Part shown: in pieces, positions 7,500 through 15,978 of the stretch | Numbering within the stretch: the first letter of the stretch is position 1 | Layout: each line of letters begins with the position of its first letter | Assembly: GCF_009755605.1 (NCBI RefSeq) | Contig: NZ_WPNZ01000013.1 | Coordinates: forward strand, 124,001-188,000 | Direction: 5' to 3' | Length of the DNA stretch: 64,000 nt | Origin: Streptomyces typhae | GTDB taxonomy: Bacteria; Actinomycetota; Actinomycetes; Streptomycetales; Streptomycetaceae | The notes under the pieces: generated by a model | Databases searched by the model: none | What the model was told of the DNA's origin: nothing | Seen by the model: the letters and a program-made list of their open reading frames with translations, nothing else | Made by a program: the position numbers and the translations under genes

Positions 7500-8944
7500 C
7501 ATCCTCCGACATCGATCACGGCCTCCTCGCCCCCGGGCGGGCAGGCTCCCCCGCCGAGTCCGCGACCGCCGACACCGCGTTCCTGCGGGCCATGCTCGAC
7601 GCCGAGGCGGCCCTCACCCGGGCCCAGACGGCCCTCGGCCAGGCCCCCGCGGAGGCCGGCCGGGCGGTCACGGCCGCGGCAGGCTCGGCCCGCTTCGACG
7701 TCCGTGACATCGCCCACCGCGCCCGGGGCGGCGGCAACCCCGTCATCCCGTTGGTGGCGGACCTGACGGCATCCGTGCCCGACGAGTTCGGCCCCTACGT
7801 GCACCGCGGGGCGACCAGCCAGGACATCATGGACACCGCCATGATGCTGGTCGCGGCCCGCACGGTGGACCTCGTCCTCGAAGACCTGCGGCGCACCGAA
7901 CGGGCGCTGTCCGGTCTCGCCGCGGCGCACCGGGACACGGTGATGCCCGGCCGCACCCTGACCCAGCACGCGGTACCGACGACCTTCGGCCTCAAGGCGG
8001 CAGGGTGGCGTTCGCTGGTCCTCGACGCACGGGACCGGCTGCGTGGCGTACGCGCTTCGCTGCCCGTGCAACTCGGCGGTGCCGCCGGCACCATGGCCGC
8101 CTTCGGCCCGCCCGGCGACGAGGGGGACTCGGGCACGGCGCGACGCCTCACCGCCGCCTACGCGCACGAGACCGGCCTCGCGGCACCGGATCTGCCCTGG
8201 CACACCCTCCGCACGCCCGTCGCGGACCTGGCGGGCGCCCTCGCGTTCACGGCGGGGGCCCTCGGCAAGACGGCGGCCGATGTCCTCACCCTGTCCCGCA
8301 CCGAGATCGCCGAGCTGTCGGAGGGCACCGGCGGGGACTCCTCGGCCATGCCCCACAAGAGGAACCCGGTGCGCGCCACGCTCGTCGCCGGGGCCGCCCG
8401 CCGCGCCCCCGGCCTCGCCGCCACCCTGTACGCCTCGATGGCCGCGGAGGACGAGCGCCCCGCCGGCGCCTGGCACGCGGAGTGGGAGACGCTCCGCGAT
8501 CTGCTGCGTCTGGTCGGCGGGGCCGCCCGCGACACCGCCGAACTTGCCGAGGGGCTGCGGGTCCACCCGGACGCCATGCGCGAGCATCTGCACCTGACGG
8601 CCGGGTTGATCGTCTCCGAGCGGGTGGCCGCCGTCCTTGCCCCTGTCCTGGGCCGGGGCCGGGCCAAGGCGCTCCTCTCGGACCTCGCCGCACGCACCAG
8701 GACAGAGGGCAGGACACTCGCCGAGCTCCTCACCGAACACCCCGAACTCGACGGCCTCGGTGTCGACGGCCTTTCCTTCGACGGCGACGGTCTTCCCTTC
8801 GACGGCGACGGTCTTCCCCTCGACGGCGAAGGCCTTCCCCTCAATGGCGAGGGCCTCACCCTCGACGTCGACGATCTCACCGACCCGGCGCGCTACACCG
8901 GCTCCGCCGGGATCCTCACCGACCGTGCCCTGGAGCGACAGTGA
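7496..8944 (+). CDS. pcaB: 3-carboxy-cis,cis-muconate cycloisomerase (PcaB)
   Basis: Lactonises 3-carboxymuconate to 4-carboxymuconolactone. Member of the fumarase/aspartase superfamily; the signature DSSAMPHKRNPV with the catalytic Ser loop is present, as is HRGATSQDIMDTA. The GTG start overlaps pcaG (GTGA). At 482 aa it is longer than usual: residues about 428-462 are five heptapeptides (FDGDGLP, LDGEGLP and variants) inserted between the last helices and a final ARYTGSAGIL segment. The insertion comes from a 21-bp tandem repeat and is probably a loop outside the tetramer core. Confidence 0.94.
   Translation: MTSSDIDHGLLAPGRAGSPAESATADTAFLRAMLDAEAALTRAQTALGQAPAEAGRAVTAAAGSARFDVRDIAHRARGGGNPVIPLVADLTASVPDEFGPYVHRGATSQDIMDTAMMLVAARTVDLVLEDLRRTERALSGLAAAHRDTVMPGRTLTQHAVPTTFGLKAAGWRSLVLDARDRLRGVRASLPVQLGGAAGTMAAFGPPGDEGDSGTARRLTAAYAHETGLAAPDLPWHTLRTPVADLAGALAFTAGALGKTAADVLTLSRTEIAELSEGTGGDSSAMPHKRNPVRATLVAGAARRAPGLAATLYASMAAEDERPAGAWHAEWETLRDLLRLVGGAARDTAELAEGLRVHPDAMREHLHLTAGLIVSERVAAVLAPVLGRGRAKALLSDLAARTRTEGRTLAELLTEHPELDGLGVDGLSFDGDGLPFDGDGLPLDGEGLPLNGEGLTLDVDDLTDPARYTGSAGILTDRALERQ
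8777..8881 (+). repeat. Five 21-bp tandem repeats near the pcaB 3' end
   Basis: Units encode FDGDGLP, FDGDGLP, LDGEGLP, LNGEGLT and LDVDDLT. The first copies are nearly identical in DNA and the later ones have drifted. All are in frame. Confidence 0.85.
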
Positions 8945-10107
8945 CGAGCAAGCCGAACACCTCCCCGGCCACCGGCCAGTACCGGGGACTGCCCCACCAC
9001 CGCGCGGAGGGCCCGCCCTCCGCCCCCGCCCTGCTCCTCGGCCCGTCGCTCGGCACCTCCACCGCCCTGTGGGACGCCGTCGCCCCCGAACTGGCCGTCA
9101 CGCACCGGGTCGTACGCTGGGACCTCCCCGGCCACGGCGGCTCCGCCGCCGACCTCGTCGGCCCGGGAGTGACCGTCGGCGACCTGGCCGCACTGGTGCT
9201 CGCGCTCGCCGACTCGCTCGACATCCACCGGTTCGCCTACGCGGGCGTCTCGCTCGGCGGAGCCGTCGGCCTGCACCTCGCCGTGCACCACCCCGAGCGG
9301 GTGGAGAGCCTCGCCGTCATCTGTTCGTCCGCGCACTTCGGCGGCTCCGCCCCGTGGGAGGAGCGGGCCGCCCGCGTACGCCGCGAGGGTCTGGCCGCAC
9401 TCGCCGACAGCGCGCCGTCCCGATGGTTCACGCCCGGTTTCACCGTGCCCCGCCTCGTGGCCGACCACCGTGCCGCCGACCCCGCCGCGTACGCGGCGTG
9501 CTGCGACGCGCTCGCCGCGTTCGACATCCGGGACGGGCTCTCCTCGATCACCGCCCCCACGGTGCTCCTCGCGGGCCGCGAGGACCCCGCGACTCCGCCC
9601 GCACACCTGCGGGAGATCGCCGACACGGTCCCCGGTGCCTCGCTCACCGAGATTCCGGGCGCCTCCCACCTCGCACCGTGCGAGCGGCCCGAAGCCGTGC
9701 TGACCGCGCTCCGCACCCACTTCTCGGGGGCCGGGGCCGCGAAGCGGGGGACGGCGGTGCGCCGCCAGGTACTCGGGGACGCGCATGTGGACCGCGCGCA
9801 GGAGCGGCAGAACGGCTTCACCGCTCCGTTCCAGGACTTCATCTCCCGCTACGCCTGGGGGGAGATCTGGACCGACGACCGGCTCTCCCGCCGCGAACGC
9901 AGCCTGATCACCATGACGGCCCTCGTGGCGCAGGGCCACTACGAGGAACTGGCCATGCACGTCCGGGCGGCGCGACGCAACGGGCTGTCGGCCGAGGAGA
10001 TCGGCGCGGCACTGCTCCAGACGGCGGTCTACTGCGGTGTCCCGGCTGCCAACTCCGCGTTCGCCGTGGCCCAGCGCGTGCTGGCGGAGGACGACGCCGG
10101 CCGCTGA
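8941..10107 (+). CDS. pcaL: PcaL: 3-oxoadipate enol-lactonase fused to 4-carboxymuconolactone decarboxylase
   Basis: Bifunctional 388-aa protein performing two consecutive steps. The N-terminal half (about 1-255) is an alpha/beta hydrolase with nucleophile elbow GVSLGGA and catalytic His in GASHLAP (PcaD). The C-terminal half (about 265-385) is the carboxymuconolactone decarboxylase/AhpD-like domain with WTDDRLSRRERSLITM and GHYEELAMHV (PcaC). The fusion is characteristic of actinobacteria. The GTG start overlaps pcaB. Last gene of the operon. Confidence 0.95.
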   Translation: MTSKPNTSPATGQYRGLPHHRAEGPPSAPALLLGPSLGTSTALWDAVAPELAVTHRVVRWDLPGHGGSAADLVGPGVTVGDLAALVLALADSLDIHRFAYAGVSLGGAVGLHLAVHHPERVESLAVICSSAHFGGSAPWEERAARVRREGLAALADSAPSRWFTPGFTVPRLVADHRAADPAAYAACCDALAAFDIRDGLSSITAPTVLLAGREDPATPPAHLREIADTVPGASLTEIPGASHLAPCERPEAVLTALRTHFSGAGAAKRGTAVRRQVLGDAHVDRAQERQNGFTAPFQDFISRYAWGEIWTDDRLSRRERSLITMTALVAQGHYEELAMHVRAARRNGLSAEEIGAALLQTAVYCGVPAANSAFAVAQRVLAEDDAGR

Positions 10108-10143
10108 CGCCGGCCGGTGACGGCGGCCGGTGACGGCGGTCGC
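10093..10143. repeat. About four 13-bp tandem units across the pcaL stop codon
   Basis: Units related to GACGCCGGCCGGT run from the last codons of pcaL through its TGA (10105-10107) into the intergenic space. Confidence 0.75.
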
Positions 10144-10145
10144 GA

Positions 10146-10192
10146 CGGGGGCCGGGGACGGGAGCCGCGGCCGCGCCCCTTGTCGGCCCCCG
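10146..10192. terminator. Possible bidirectional terminator between pcaL and the AraC gene
   Basis: CGGGGGCCG (10146-10154) pairs with CGGCCCCCG (10184-10192), enclosing a second GC-rich stem. It lies between two convergent genes. No U-tract follows, as is common in Streptomyces. Confidence 0.4.
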
Positions 10193-10208
10193 CGCGCCGT
10201 CGCGGTGG

Positions 10209-11189
10209 TCAGTCCGGGCGGCCGGGCGAGGCCGGGCGCAGCTCGCCCGGTGTCCGCCCGTACCGCTCACGGAAGACGCGGGTGAAGTGCGACTGGCTGG
10301 CGAAGCCCCACACGTGCGCGATGTCGGCCACCGTCAGGCGTGCCGAACCGGGGTCGGTGAGCTGCTCGTGGGCCCGCTCCAGGCGGCTCTCCAGAATGTG
10401 GCGGGAGGGGCTGAGCCCGGCCTGCCGGAAGTCGCGGCTCAGCTGCCGGGTGGAGACGCCCACCGCGTCGGCGACGTGCTCCGCGCACAGCCGGGGGTCG
10501 GACAGGCGCTGGTCGATGTACTCCTTGGCGAGCAGCAGCCGGGCGCCCTGGTCGTCGCCGGGCCGCCCGTCCCCAAGGCGGGACGCCGCGAGCGAGCGCA
10601 CCAGCCCCAGGACGGTGCCTTCGGTGCCCGTCACGTCGCCGGGCTCCCGCTGGGCGAACCAGCCGCCCAGCACGGACTCCAGGACCCGCACCGCCGGGGC
10701 GTCGGCCGACGACCGCCGCCCGAAGACCAGCGGCACCGGAAGCTCGGCGGACAGGCAGCGCTCGGCGAAGACCTCCCGGGGGATGTCCACCAGGAGCTGG
10801 CGCATGGTCGTGGGGAAACCGAGCAGGTAGGAGCGGCGGGTGTCGTACAGGACCAGGTCGCCCGCGCCGAGGCTGAGGCAGCCGCCGCTGTGGAAGAACA
10901 CCGCCTGCCCCGAGACCAGCAGGGTTGCGAAGACGGAGTCCTTGGGGGTCTCCCGGCACAGCCGCGCGTTGCGCTCGATGACGTGCTCGTTCCCGGCGAT
11001 GTCGGCCAGGCGCAGGCTGCCGAGGCCGACGTTGGTCTGAGTGGCGAGAAGTCCGTCGTCGGAGTACGGGGAACAGGTCAGGCCGACCAGGGCCTGCCGG
11101 TTGTAGTCCTCCCAGAGGTCGACGCGGTCCGCCTGGTCGACCGACCGTGTCGTCACTCGGGAGAACACAGTGGCGGGGTGTCCGGTCAA
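10209..11189 (-). CDS. AraC-family regulator (AraC_binding_2 type)
   Basis: 326 aa. The N-terminal part (about 15-190) resembles the AraC_binding_2 sensor found in regulators such as NphR and FeaR. The C-terminal part (about 220-320) is the double HTH, with ADAVGVSTRQLSRDF and a second helix WGFASQSHFTRVFRERYG. The TTG at 11189 is preferred because a strong AAGGAGG lies just upstream and no better in-frame start exists. It may control the adjacent minus-strand cupin/MFS/dehydrogenase operon or peripheral aromatic genes; the effector is unknown. Confidence 0.88.
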   Translation of the reverse strand: MTGHPATVFSRVTTRSVDQADRVDLWEDYNRQALVGLTCSPYSDDGLLATQTNVGLGSLRLADIAGNEHVIERNARLCRETPKDSVFATLLVSGQAVFFHSGGCLSLGAGDLVLYDTRRSYLLGFPTTMRQLLVDIPREVFAERCLSAELPVPLVFGRRSSADAPAVRVLESVLGGWFAQREPGDVTGTEGTVLGLVRSLAASRLGDGRPGDDQGARLLLAKEYIDQRLSDPRLCAEHVADAVGVSTRQLSRDFRQAGLSPSRHILESRLERAHEQLTDPGSARLTVADIAHVWGFASQSHFTRVFRERYGRTPGELRPASPGRPD

Positions 11190-11626
11190 CTCGGCCTCCT
11201 TGCTGCCGTGAGCCAGTGTCCTGCGCGCCGCGGGGGAGTGCGCCTTCGAAGCAGGCCCCGGCGGGCCGGGCCGTATGTGCCGGGCCGGATGTGCCGGGGC
11301 GGGGGGCCCGCCGGGCTCGGCGCGTCGGGCAGGGCCTGCCGGAGTGGTTCCGTCGGAGAGGTTCCGCCGGGGCCGGATCCGGCCGGGGCGCCCGTGTGCT
11401 GTGCCCGTCAGCGAAGGCTACTCGGCGATGCGGCTCCGGTCACGACCCGAAGACGGACCCCCGTCCGACGGCCCGCCCCGGTTCTTCGGGGCGGGCCGTC
11501 GGACGGGGGTGACAGGGCGGGGCGGGTCGGGGTGAAGCGCGCGTTCCGTGGAGTGGGGGGAGCCGCGCGGGCTGTCGCTCGGGGAGGGCCTGGGGCGGCG
11601 CGGGTCCGGATCGGCCTGGTGGGGTC
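11190..11626. other. 437-bp intergenic region with the AraC promoter and a terminator
   Basis: Holds the leader of the AraC gene and, further right, the perfect hairpin that ends the SDR operon (11458-11509). The segment 11240-11400 is very GC-rich with gccggggc-like runs. No credible coding sequence was seen on either strand. Confidence 0.6.
11458..11509. terminator. Strong hairpin terminator downstream of the SDR operon
   Basis: Two perfectly complementary 23-nt arms (11458-11480 and 11487-11509) with the 6-nt loop GTTCTT. It lies 118 bp beyond the SDR stop and 270 bp before the AraC start, separating two genes read in the same direction. A U-tract is absent, so termination by stem strength alone is assumed. 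Confidence 0.75.
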
Positions 11627-12532
11627 TCAGACCGCCGAGTAGCCGCCGTCGACGGGGATCACCGCGCCGTTGACGTAGGCCGCCGCAGGGCCGCACAGGA
11701 ACGCGATCACCGAGGCGACCTCGCGGGGCAGCCCGAGGCGCCCCATAGGGACGCGGGCGAGCACGGCACCTGCCGCCGCCGGGTCGTCGAGCACCCCGCG
11801 GGCCAGCGGGGTGACGACGAAGCCCGGCGCCACCGCGTTCACCCGGATGCCGTCGGACGCGTACTCGGCCGCCAGGGACCGCGTGAGCTGGGAGACGCCG
11901 CCCTTGCTGGCGCTGTAGGCGGGCCGGTCCCGGCTGCCGAACAGCGCGAACATGGACGAGACGGTGACGATGGAGCTGCCGGAGCTGCCGGAGCTGCCGG
12001 AGCTGCCGGAGCTGCCGGGGCTGCTGGAGCCGTCGGAGCCGCCGGATCTGCCGGAGTCGATGGAGTCGCCGGAGTCGGCCCGGCGGGCCAGCAGCGGCCG
12101 GGCCGCCTCGCACGCCGTCATCGCCGCGCCCAGGTTGACCGCGAGGACGCGGTCCCAGGTCGCGGGCTCGTACTCGGCGCGGTCCGCGCTCGTGCCCGCG
12201 CAGACCACCAAGTGGTCGAGGGCGCCGGTCTCCGCGATACGCCGGGCCAGGCCCTCCCGGTCGGTCACGTCCTGTTCGACGACGCGCACCCGCTCGTGCC
12301 GGGGCGGTTCGCCGCCGGGCGCGGGCGGCAGCCCCAGGGCGTACACCTGGGCGCCCAGCTCCGCCAGCAGCTCGGCGGTGGCCGCACCGATGCCCGAGGT
12401 GCCACCCGTGACCAGCGCGGTGCGGCCCGCGAAGGCGTCGGGGCCGGGGAACGCCGGGGCGGCGCCGGGGCCGGTGCCCGCGACGGGCGGTACGGGCCCG
12501 GTGCCGGTGCCGGTCGGTGCGCCGGTGGTCAT
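11627..12532 (-). CDS. Short-chain dehydrogenase/reductase
   Basis: Classical SDR, 301 aa, cytoplasmic, NAD(P)-dependent. Rossmann motif TGGTSGIG at 42-49, NLG near 133-135, catalytic Ser in VSS (192-193), Tyr206 and Lys210 in YSASK, and a C-terminal PVDGGY typical of 3-oxoacyl/diacetyl-reductase-like SDRs. Residues 152-187 are low complexity, rich in Gly and Ser, with a (GSS)n run inserted just before the catalytic Ser strand. The insert comes from a 9-bp repeat. It overlaps the upstream dehydrogenase by ATGA. Probably oxidises or reduces a hydroxyl/keto intermediate in the cupin pathway; the exact substrate cannot be read from sequence. Confidence 0.88.
   Translation of the reverse strand: MTTGAPTGTGTGPVPPVAGTGPGAAPAFPGPDAFAGRTALVTGGTSGIGAATAELLAELGAQVYALGLPPAPGGEPPRHERVRVVEQDVTDREGLARRIAETGALDHLVVCAGTSADRAEYEPATWDRVLAVNLGAAMTACEAARPLLARRADSGDSIDSGRSGGSDGSSSPGSSGSSGSSGSSGSSIVTVSSMFALFGSRDRPAYSASKGGVSQLTRSLAAEYASDGIRVNAVAPGFVVTPLARGVLDDPAAAGAVLARVPMGRLGLPREVASVIAFLCGPAAAYVNGAVIPVDGGYSAV
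11973..12017. repeat. Five 9-bp tandem repeats inside the SDR gene
   Basis: GAGCTGCCG repeated exactly five times on the plus strand, followed by decayed copies up to about 12080. It encodes the (GSS)n insert. Confidence 0.9.
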
Positions 12533-13695
12533 CGGCTGTCTCCTCTCCGTCCGGCGGGCGCCGGGGCCGCCGGGGTACGCGCTTCAGGGACCGGGGCCGA
12601 GTCCGAGTCCGGGGCCGAGTCCGACGCAGGGGCCGAGGGCGAGGCCGAGGGCGACACCAGGATCTTGATCTGGTCGCCGCCGTCGAGCAGCGACGAGAAC
12701 CCCGCACGCACCACGTCGTCGAGGCCGATGACGGACGTCACCACGGGGCGGAGGTCCAGGCCCTCCGTGCCGACGAGCCGGATCAGCTCCGGGTAGGTGT
12801 CCCGGTAGCCGACACTCGCCACGATCGAGTGCTCGTTGTCCACCAGCGCCGAGGAGTCGAAGCTGACGCGGCGCCCCAGCCCCACGAGGACCGTCCGCCC
12901 GCCGCGGCGGGTGGCCGACAGGCAGGTGTCCAGGGCCGCCTGGGAGCCGACCACCTCGAAGGCCACGTCGGCGCCCTCACCCCCGCAGGCGGCACGCACC
13001 CGGAGCCCCGCGTCCCCCTCCCCGGCGTCCCGGGCGTCCACCACCTCGGTCGCGCCGAGGCGCGCGGCGAGGCCGAGCCGGGCCGGGTCGACGTCACAGG
13101 CGACGATCCGCCGGATGCCCCGCCGCGCGGCGAGCAGCACGGTGAGGAGTCCGACCGGGCCGAGGCCCACGACGGCCACGCTGTCGGCGTCCCCGCCGCG
13201 CCGCAGCGCGTGCAGCGCGACCGAGGCGGGTTCGAAGAGCGCCGCCTGCTCGAAGGGCACCTCGTCGGGCAGCCGGTGCGCCATGTACGCGGGCACCGTG
13301 GCGTACTCGGCGAGCCCGCCGTGGCCCATCAGACCGGCGAAGCCGAAGTGGCGGCAGATGTTGTACTCGCCCGCCAGGCAGCGCGGGCAGGCGCCGCAGC
13401 GGTAGTGCGGTTCGACCGCGACGCGGTCACCGGCCGCGAGGCCCCGCACGGCCGGGCCCACGGCGGTGACCGTGCCGCAGAACTCGTGCCCGAGGACGAG
13501 GGGGGCGCGGACGCCCGAGGCCGGGTGGGCCTTGCCGACCGGCACCGAGTGCGGGCCGTCGGCGTACTCGTGCAGGTCGCTGCCGCAGATCCCGCAGTAC
13601 GCCACCGAGAGGAGCACCTCGTCCGGGCCCGGCGGGGTCACCTCCCGCTCGGTGACCCGTACATCGCGCGCTCCGTACCAGACCGCGGCCTTCAT
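12529..13695 (-). CDS. Zinc-dependent MDR alcohol dehydrogenase, vicinal-diol (butanediol) dehydrogenase-like
   Basis: 388 aa. Catalytic zinc ligands Cys37, His70 and Glu71 (GHEF); structural zinc Cys100, Cys103, Cys106 and Cys114; Rossmann motif GLGPVG. The block CGICGSDLHEYADGP and the GFAGLMGHGGLAEY segment are close to (R,R)-2,3-butanediol dehydrogenases, suggesting a vicinal diol/alpha-hydroxyketone substrate. The last 40 residues are a Ser/Ala/Pro/Asp-rich tail. Overlaps the MFS gene upstream and the SDR downstream by ATGA. Third gene of the four-gene operon. Confidence 0.88.
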   Translation of the reverse strand: MKAAVWYGARDVRVTEREVTPPGPDEVLLSVAYCGICGSDLHEYADGPHSVPVGKAHPASGVRAPLVLGHEFCGTVTAVGPAVRGLAAGDRVAVEPHYRCGACPRCLAGEYNICRHFGFAGLMGHGGLAEYATVPAYMAHRLPDEVPFEQAALFEPASVALHALRRGGDADSVAVVGLGPVGLLTVLLAARRGIRRIVACDVDPARLGLAARLGATEVVDARDAGEGDAGLRVRAACGGEGADVAFEVVGSQAALDTCLSATRRGGRTVLVGLGRRVSFDSSALVDNEHSIVASVGYRDTYPELIRLVGTEGLDLRPVVTSVIGLDDVVRAGFSSLLDGGDQIKILVSPSASPSAPASDSAPDSDSAPVPEARTPAAPAPAGRRGDSR

Positions 13696-15074
13696 AGTGC
13701 ACTCTCCGAGGTGGTGACCGGTGTGGTGGTGTGGGCGAGCCCGGCGTCGGCGCTCCTGCGGCGCAGCACCGCGGGGGCGGTCTCCCGCAGCCCGAGGGCG
13801 AGCAGCACGACGGCGACGGCGCCGCCGGACGAGATGAACATCGCCGCGTCCAGACCCCAGACGTCCGAGGCGAGACCGGCGACCAGAGGCCCGAGGAACC
13901 CGCCCGCCAGCTCACCGACGCCCATGACCAGGCCGAGGGCGACGGTCAGCGTCCGGCGCGGCACGGTCTCGGCCGGAATGGTCGCCATGATCAGCGTGAA
14001 GCAGCCGAGACCGGTGTAGGTGAGCACCACGACGCCGCCGAGCAGCACCGGGTCGTCGACGTACACCACGGCCAGCGGGCACAGCGCCGCCACGACGGTG
14101 AAGGCGATGAGCGCGCCCCGCCGGCCGATCCGGTCGGACACCGCCGGGGTCAGGAAGCCCCACAGCACCCAGGCCACGCCGAAGCAGGTCATGACGTGGC
14201 TCATCGTGCCGGAGGAGAAGCCCTTCTCGTCCTCCAGGTAGGTGGGCGTGAAGGTGATGATGACCGTGAACCAGGTCAGGTAGCAGCAGGCCGCCAGGGC
14301 GCACAGCACGATGTTGCGGTGCGCGAGGACCTCCCGCAGCACCTCGCGCAGCGAGGGCGCGGCCTCCTCCGGCGCGGCCTCCTCCGGCGCGGCCTCCTCC
14401 GGCGCGGCGGCTTCCGGGGCGGCGGGGAGCACGGGGGCGGGCGGGCGCTCGCGCACCGACCGCACGATCCACACGGCGATCAGCAGCCCGGGGACGATGG
14501 TCACCAGGAACGCCGTCCGCCAACTGTGGTGCTCGGCGATCCAGACCACGACCAGCGGGGCGACGATGCCGCCGAGCAGCCCCGCGGACGACCCCTGGAG
14601 CAGGCCCATGTTCAGGCCCCGCCGGTGCTCCCGCGAGGCCTCCACCATCAGCGACTGCGCCAGCGGCAGGACCGCGCCCTCCGCGAGGCCCATCAGGGCC
14701 CTGGCGATCAGCAGACCGGCGAAGCCGGTCATCAGGCCGCCCGCCGCGGAGAAGCAGGAGAACAGCACGACGGCGGCGATCAGGACCGGGCGGCGGCCGT
14801 ACCGGTCCGCCAGCCTGCCGCAGACAAGGCCCGACAGTGCCCACGTGAGCGCAAGCACACCGGACAGGACGCCCAGGGCCGTGTGCGAGAGGTGGAAGTC
14901 GTCGGAGATGAACGGGGCGAGGAAGGTCAGCGCCTGGCGGTCGAAGAAGACGAAGCCGAAGGCCGCGAAGAGGACGAGCAGCAGCCGGTGCTCGTAGCGG
15001 CGGGCCTCGGCGTCCCCGGGTGCCGCCACCGGGTCCGGCGGCGCGGCGCCGGACCGGGAAGAGGGTCTGGTCAT
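13692..15074 (-). CDS. MFS transporter, organic/aromatic acid importer type
   Basis: 460 aa with twelve predicted membrane segments. The N-terminal segment FVFFDRQALTFLAPFI and the loop GRLADRYGRRPVL between helices 2 and 3 are the MFS signature of the anion:cation symporter/AAHS-like group, which imports aromatic and organic acids. The central cytoplasmic loop carries the 5-residue repeat EEAAP (15-bp units). Overlaps the dehydrogenase by ATGA, 46 bp downstream of the cupin stop. Probably imports the substrate of this operon. Confidence 0.85.
   Translation of the reverse strand: MTRPSSRSGAAPPDPVAAPGDAEARRYEHRLLLVLFAAFGFVFFDRQALTFLAPFISDDFHLSHTALGVLSGVLALTWALSGLVCGRLADRYGRRPVLIAAVVLFSCFSAAGGLMTGFAGLLIARALMGLAEGAVLPLAQSLMVEASREHRRGLNMGLLQGSSAGLLGGIVAPLVVVWIAEHHSWRTAFLVTIVPGLLIAVWIVRSVRERPPAPVLPAAPEAAAPEEAAPEEAAPEEAAPSLREVLREVLAHRNIVLCALAACCYLTWFTVIITFTPTYLEDEKGFSSGTMSHVMTCFGVAWVLWGFLTPAVSDRIGRRGALIAFTVVAALCPLAVVYVDDPVLLGGVVVLTYTGLGCFTLIMATIPAETVPRRTLTVALGLVMGVGELAGGFLGPLVAGLASDVWGLDAAMFISSGGAVAVVLLALGLRETAPAVLRRRSADAGLAHTTTPVTTSESAL
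14356..14400. repeat. Three 15-bp tandem repeats in the MFS loop
   Basis: GGCGCGGCCTCCTCC repeated exactly three times plus a partial copy. It encodes EEAAP repeats in the central loop, where length changes are tolerated. Confidence 0.9.
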
Positions 15075-15120
15075 GGCGACCTCATGTCGGGTTCTGGACT
15101 CGGGTTCCGGACGCCGCCGG

Positions 15121-15654
15121 TCAGCGGAACAGGGAGTTGACGTAGTCGGCGCCGATGCCGACCTCGTCGTAGTGGCGGCGGCACATCTCGATGTAGTCGT
15201 GCACGTCGAAGAACCCGTTGGGCTCGCCGTTCTCGTCCAGCCAGATGAGCGGGCCCTTGACGATGAAGAGCGCCTTCATCGGCTCCTCGCTCTCGTACGC
15301 GACCAGGGTGTGGCCCTCGCCCGGAGCCTCGTACACGAAGTCACCGGCGCTGGCCGTCCAGGGCCGCTCCAGGTAGCCCCACTTGCCGGAGATGGTGTAC
15401 GCGAACACCTCGTGCGGGTGGTAGTGGCGGTTGACCAGGCCCGCCTCCTTGGCCCGCAGGATGTCGGACCACGTGTTGTCCTTCACGTTGATCCACAGCG
15501 GGCGGGAGCTGACGGTGTCGGTGAAGGGCGCGTAGTAGCGGTCGTCGTCGGTGGCGACGTCGGAGAGGTAGACCTCCGGCAGCGCGTCCGGCTTGAACGA
15601 GTTCTCGATCGGCTTGAGGTTCTTCCAGAACTCGTTCTTCGGCTGCTCAGGCAT
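15121..15654 (-). CDS. Cupin dioxygenase, 2,4'-dihydroxyacetophenone dioxygenase-like
   Basis: 177-aa single-domain cupin. Candidate metal ligands are His77 and His79 in HYHPHEVFAYTISG and His115 in GEGHTLVA, a three-His site. Length and motifs resemble the 2,4'-dihydroxyacetophenone dioxygenase family, which splits the side chain between two carbons to give 4-hydroxybenzoate and formate. First gene of the operon; GAGGGAG precedes the ATG. If the call is right, the product enters the pca pathway through 4-hydroxybenzoate hydroxylase, which is not in this window. A related ChrR-type or acetylacetone-cleaving cupin is the main alternative. Confidence 0.7.
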   Translation of the reverse strand: MPEQPKNEFWKNLKPIENSFKPDALPEVYLSDVATDDDRYYAPFTDTVSSRPLWINVKDNTWSDILRAKEAGLVNRHYHPHEVFAYTISGKWGYLERPWTASAGDFVYEAPGEGHTLVAYESEEPMKALFIVKGPLIWLDENGEPNGFFDVHDYIEMCRRHYDEVGIGADYVNSLFR

Positions 15655-15978
15655 GGGACGGACTCCCTCGGCTCGTTCATCGGGTGGTTGGCGGGAAGTC
15701 AATCCCGCGCCGCATGTCCTGTCTGTCCCGTACGGGACACCCTCCCTTGCCTGTTCCGGACGAGCGCACAGGCCGTGCTCGGTGCCCTGGCCCGTAACAG
15801 GCGGTGGACATGGCCGGGAAGGGCCCGACCGCAGGGGGATCGGAGCAGCCGTCACCGCCCCGCGTACTCCCGCGGAGGTACCCGCGCGGCCGCTGGTCGT
15901 ACGACGACTCGGGGCCGTTCGGCGAGGAGTCTCGGAGGTGATCGATCCGAAGCCGTGCTCACCGAGGAGATGGAGACC
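15655..15978. other. 324-bp divergent intergenic region
   Basis: Leader of the cupin operon on one strand and of the SHOCT/ABC operon on the other. Apart from the palindrome at 15724-15739 nothing was recognised; no RNA structure was identified. Confidence 0.5.
15724..15739. promoter_or_regulatory. Perfect 16-bp palindrome upstream of the cupin operon
   Basis: TGTCCCGTACGGGACA, 70 bp before the cupin start codon. It resembles operators for dimeric HTH regulators. The binding protein is unknown; the IclR and AraC proteins of this region are candidates. Confidence 0.5.

Noticed and set aside
8005..8940. Open frame extending upstream of the pcaL start through pcaB
   Set aside because: The residues before the GTG at 8941 are Arg/Pro-rich shadow of pcaB; the true start is set by the GTGA overlap.
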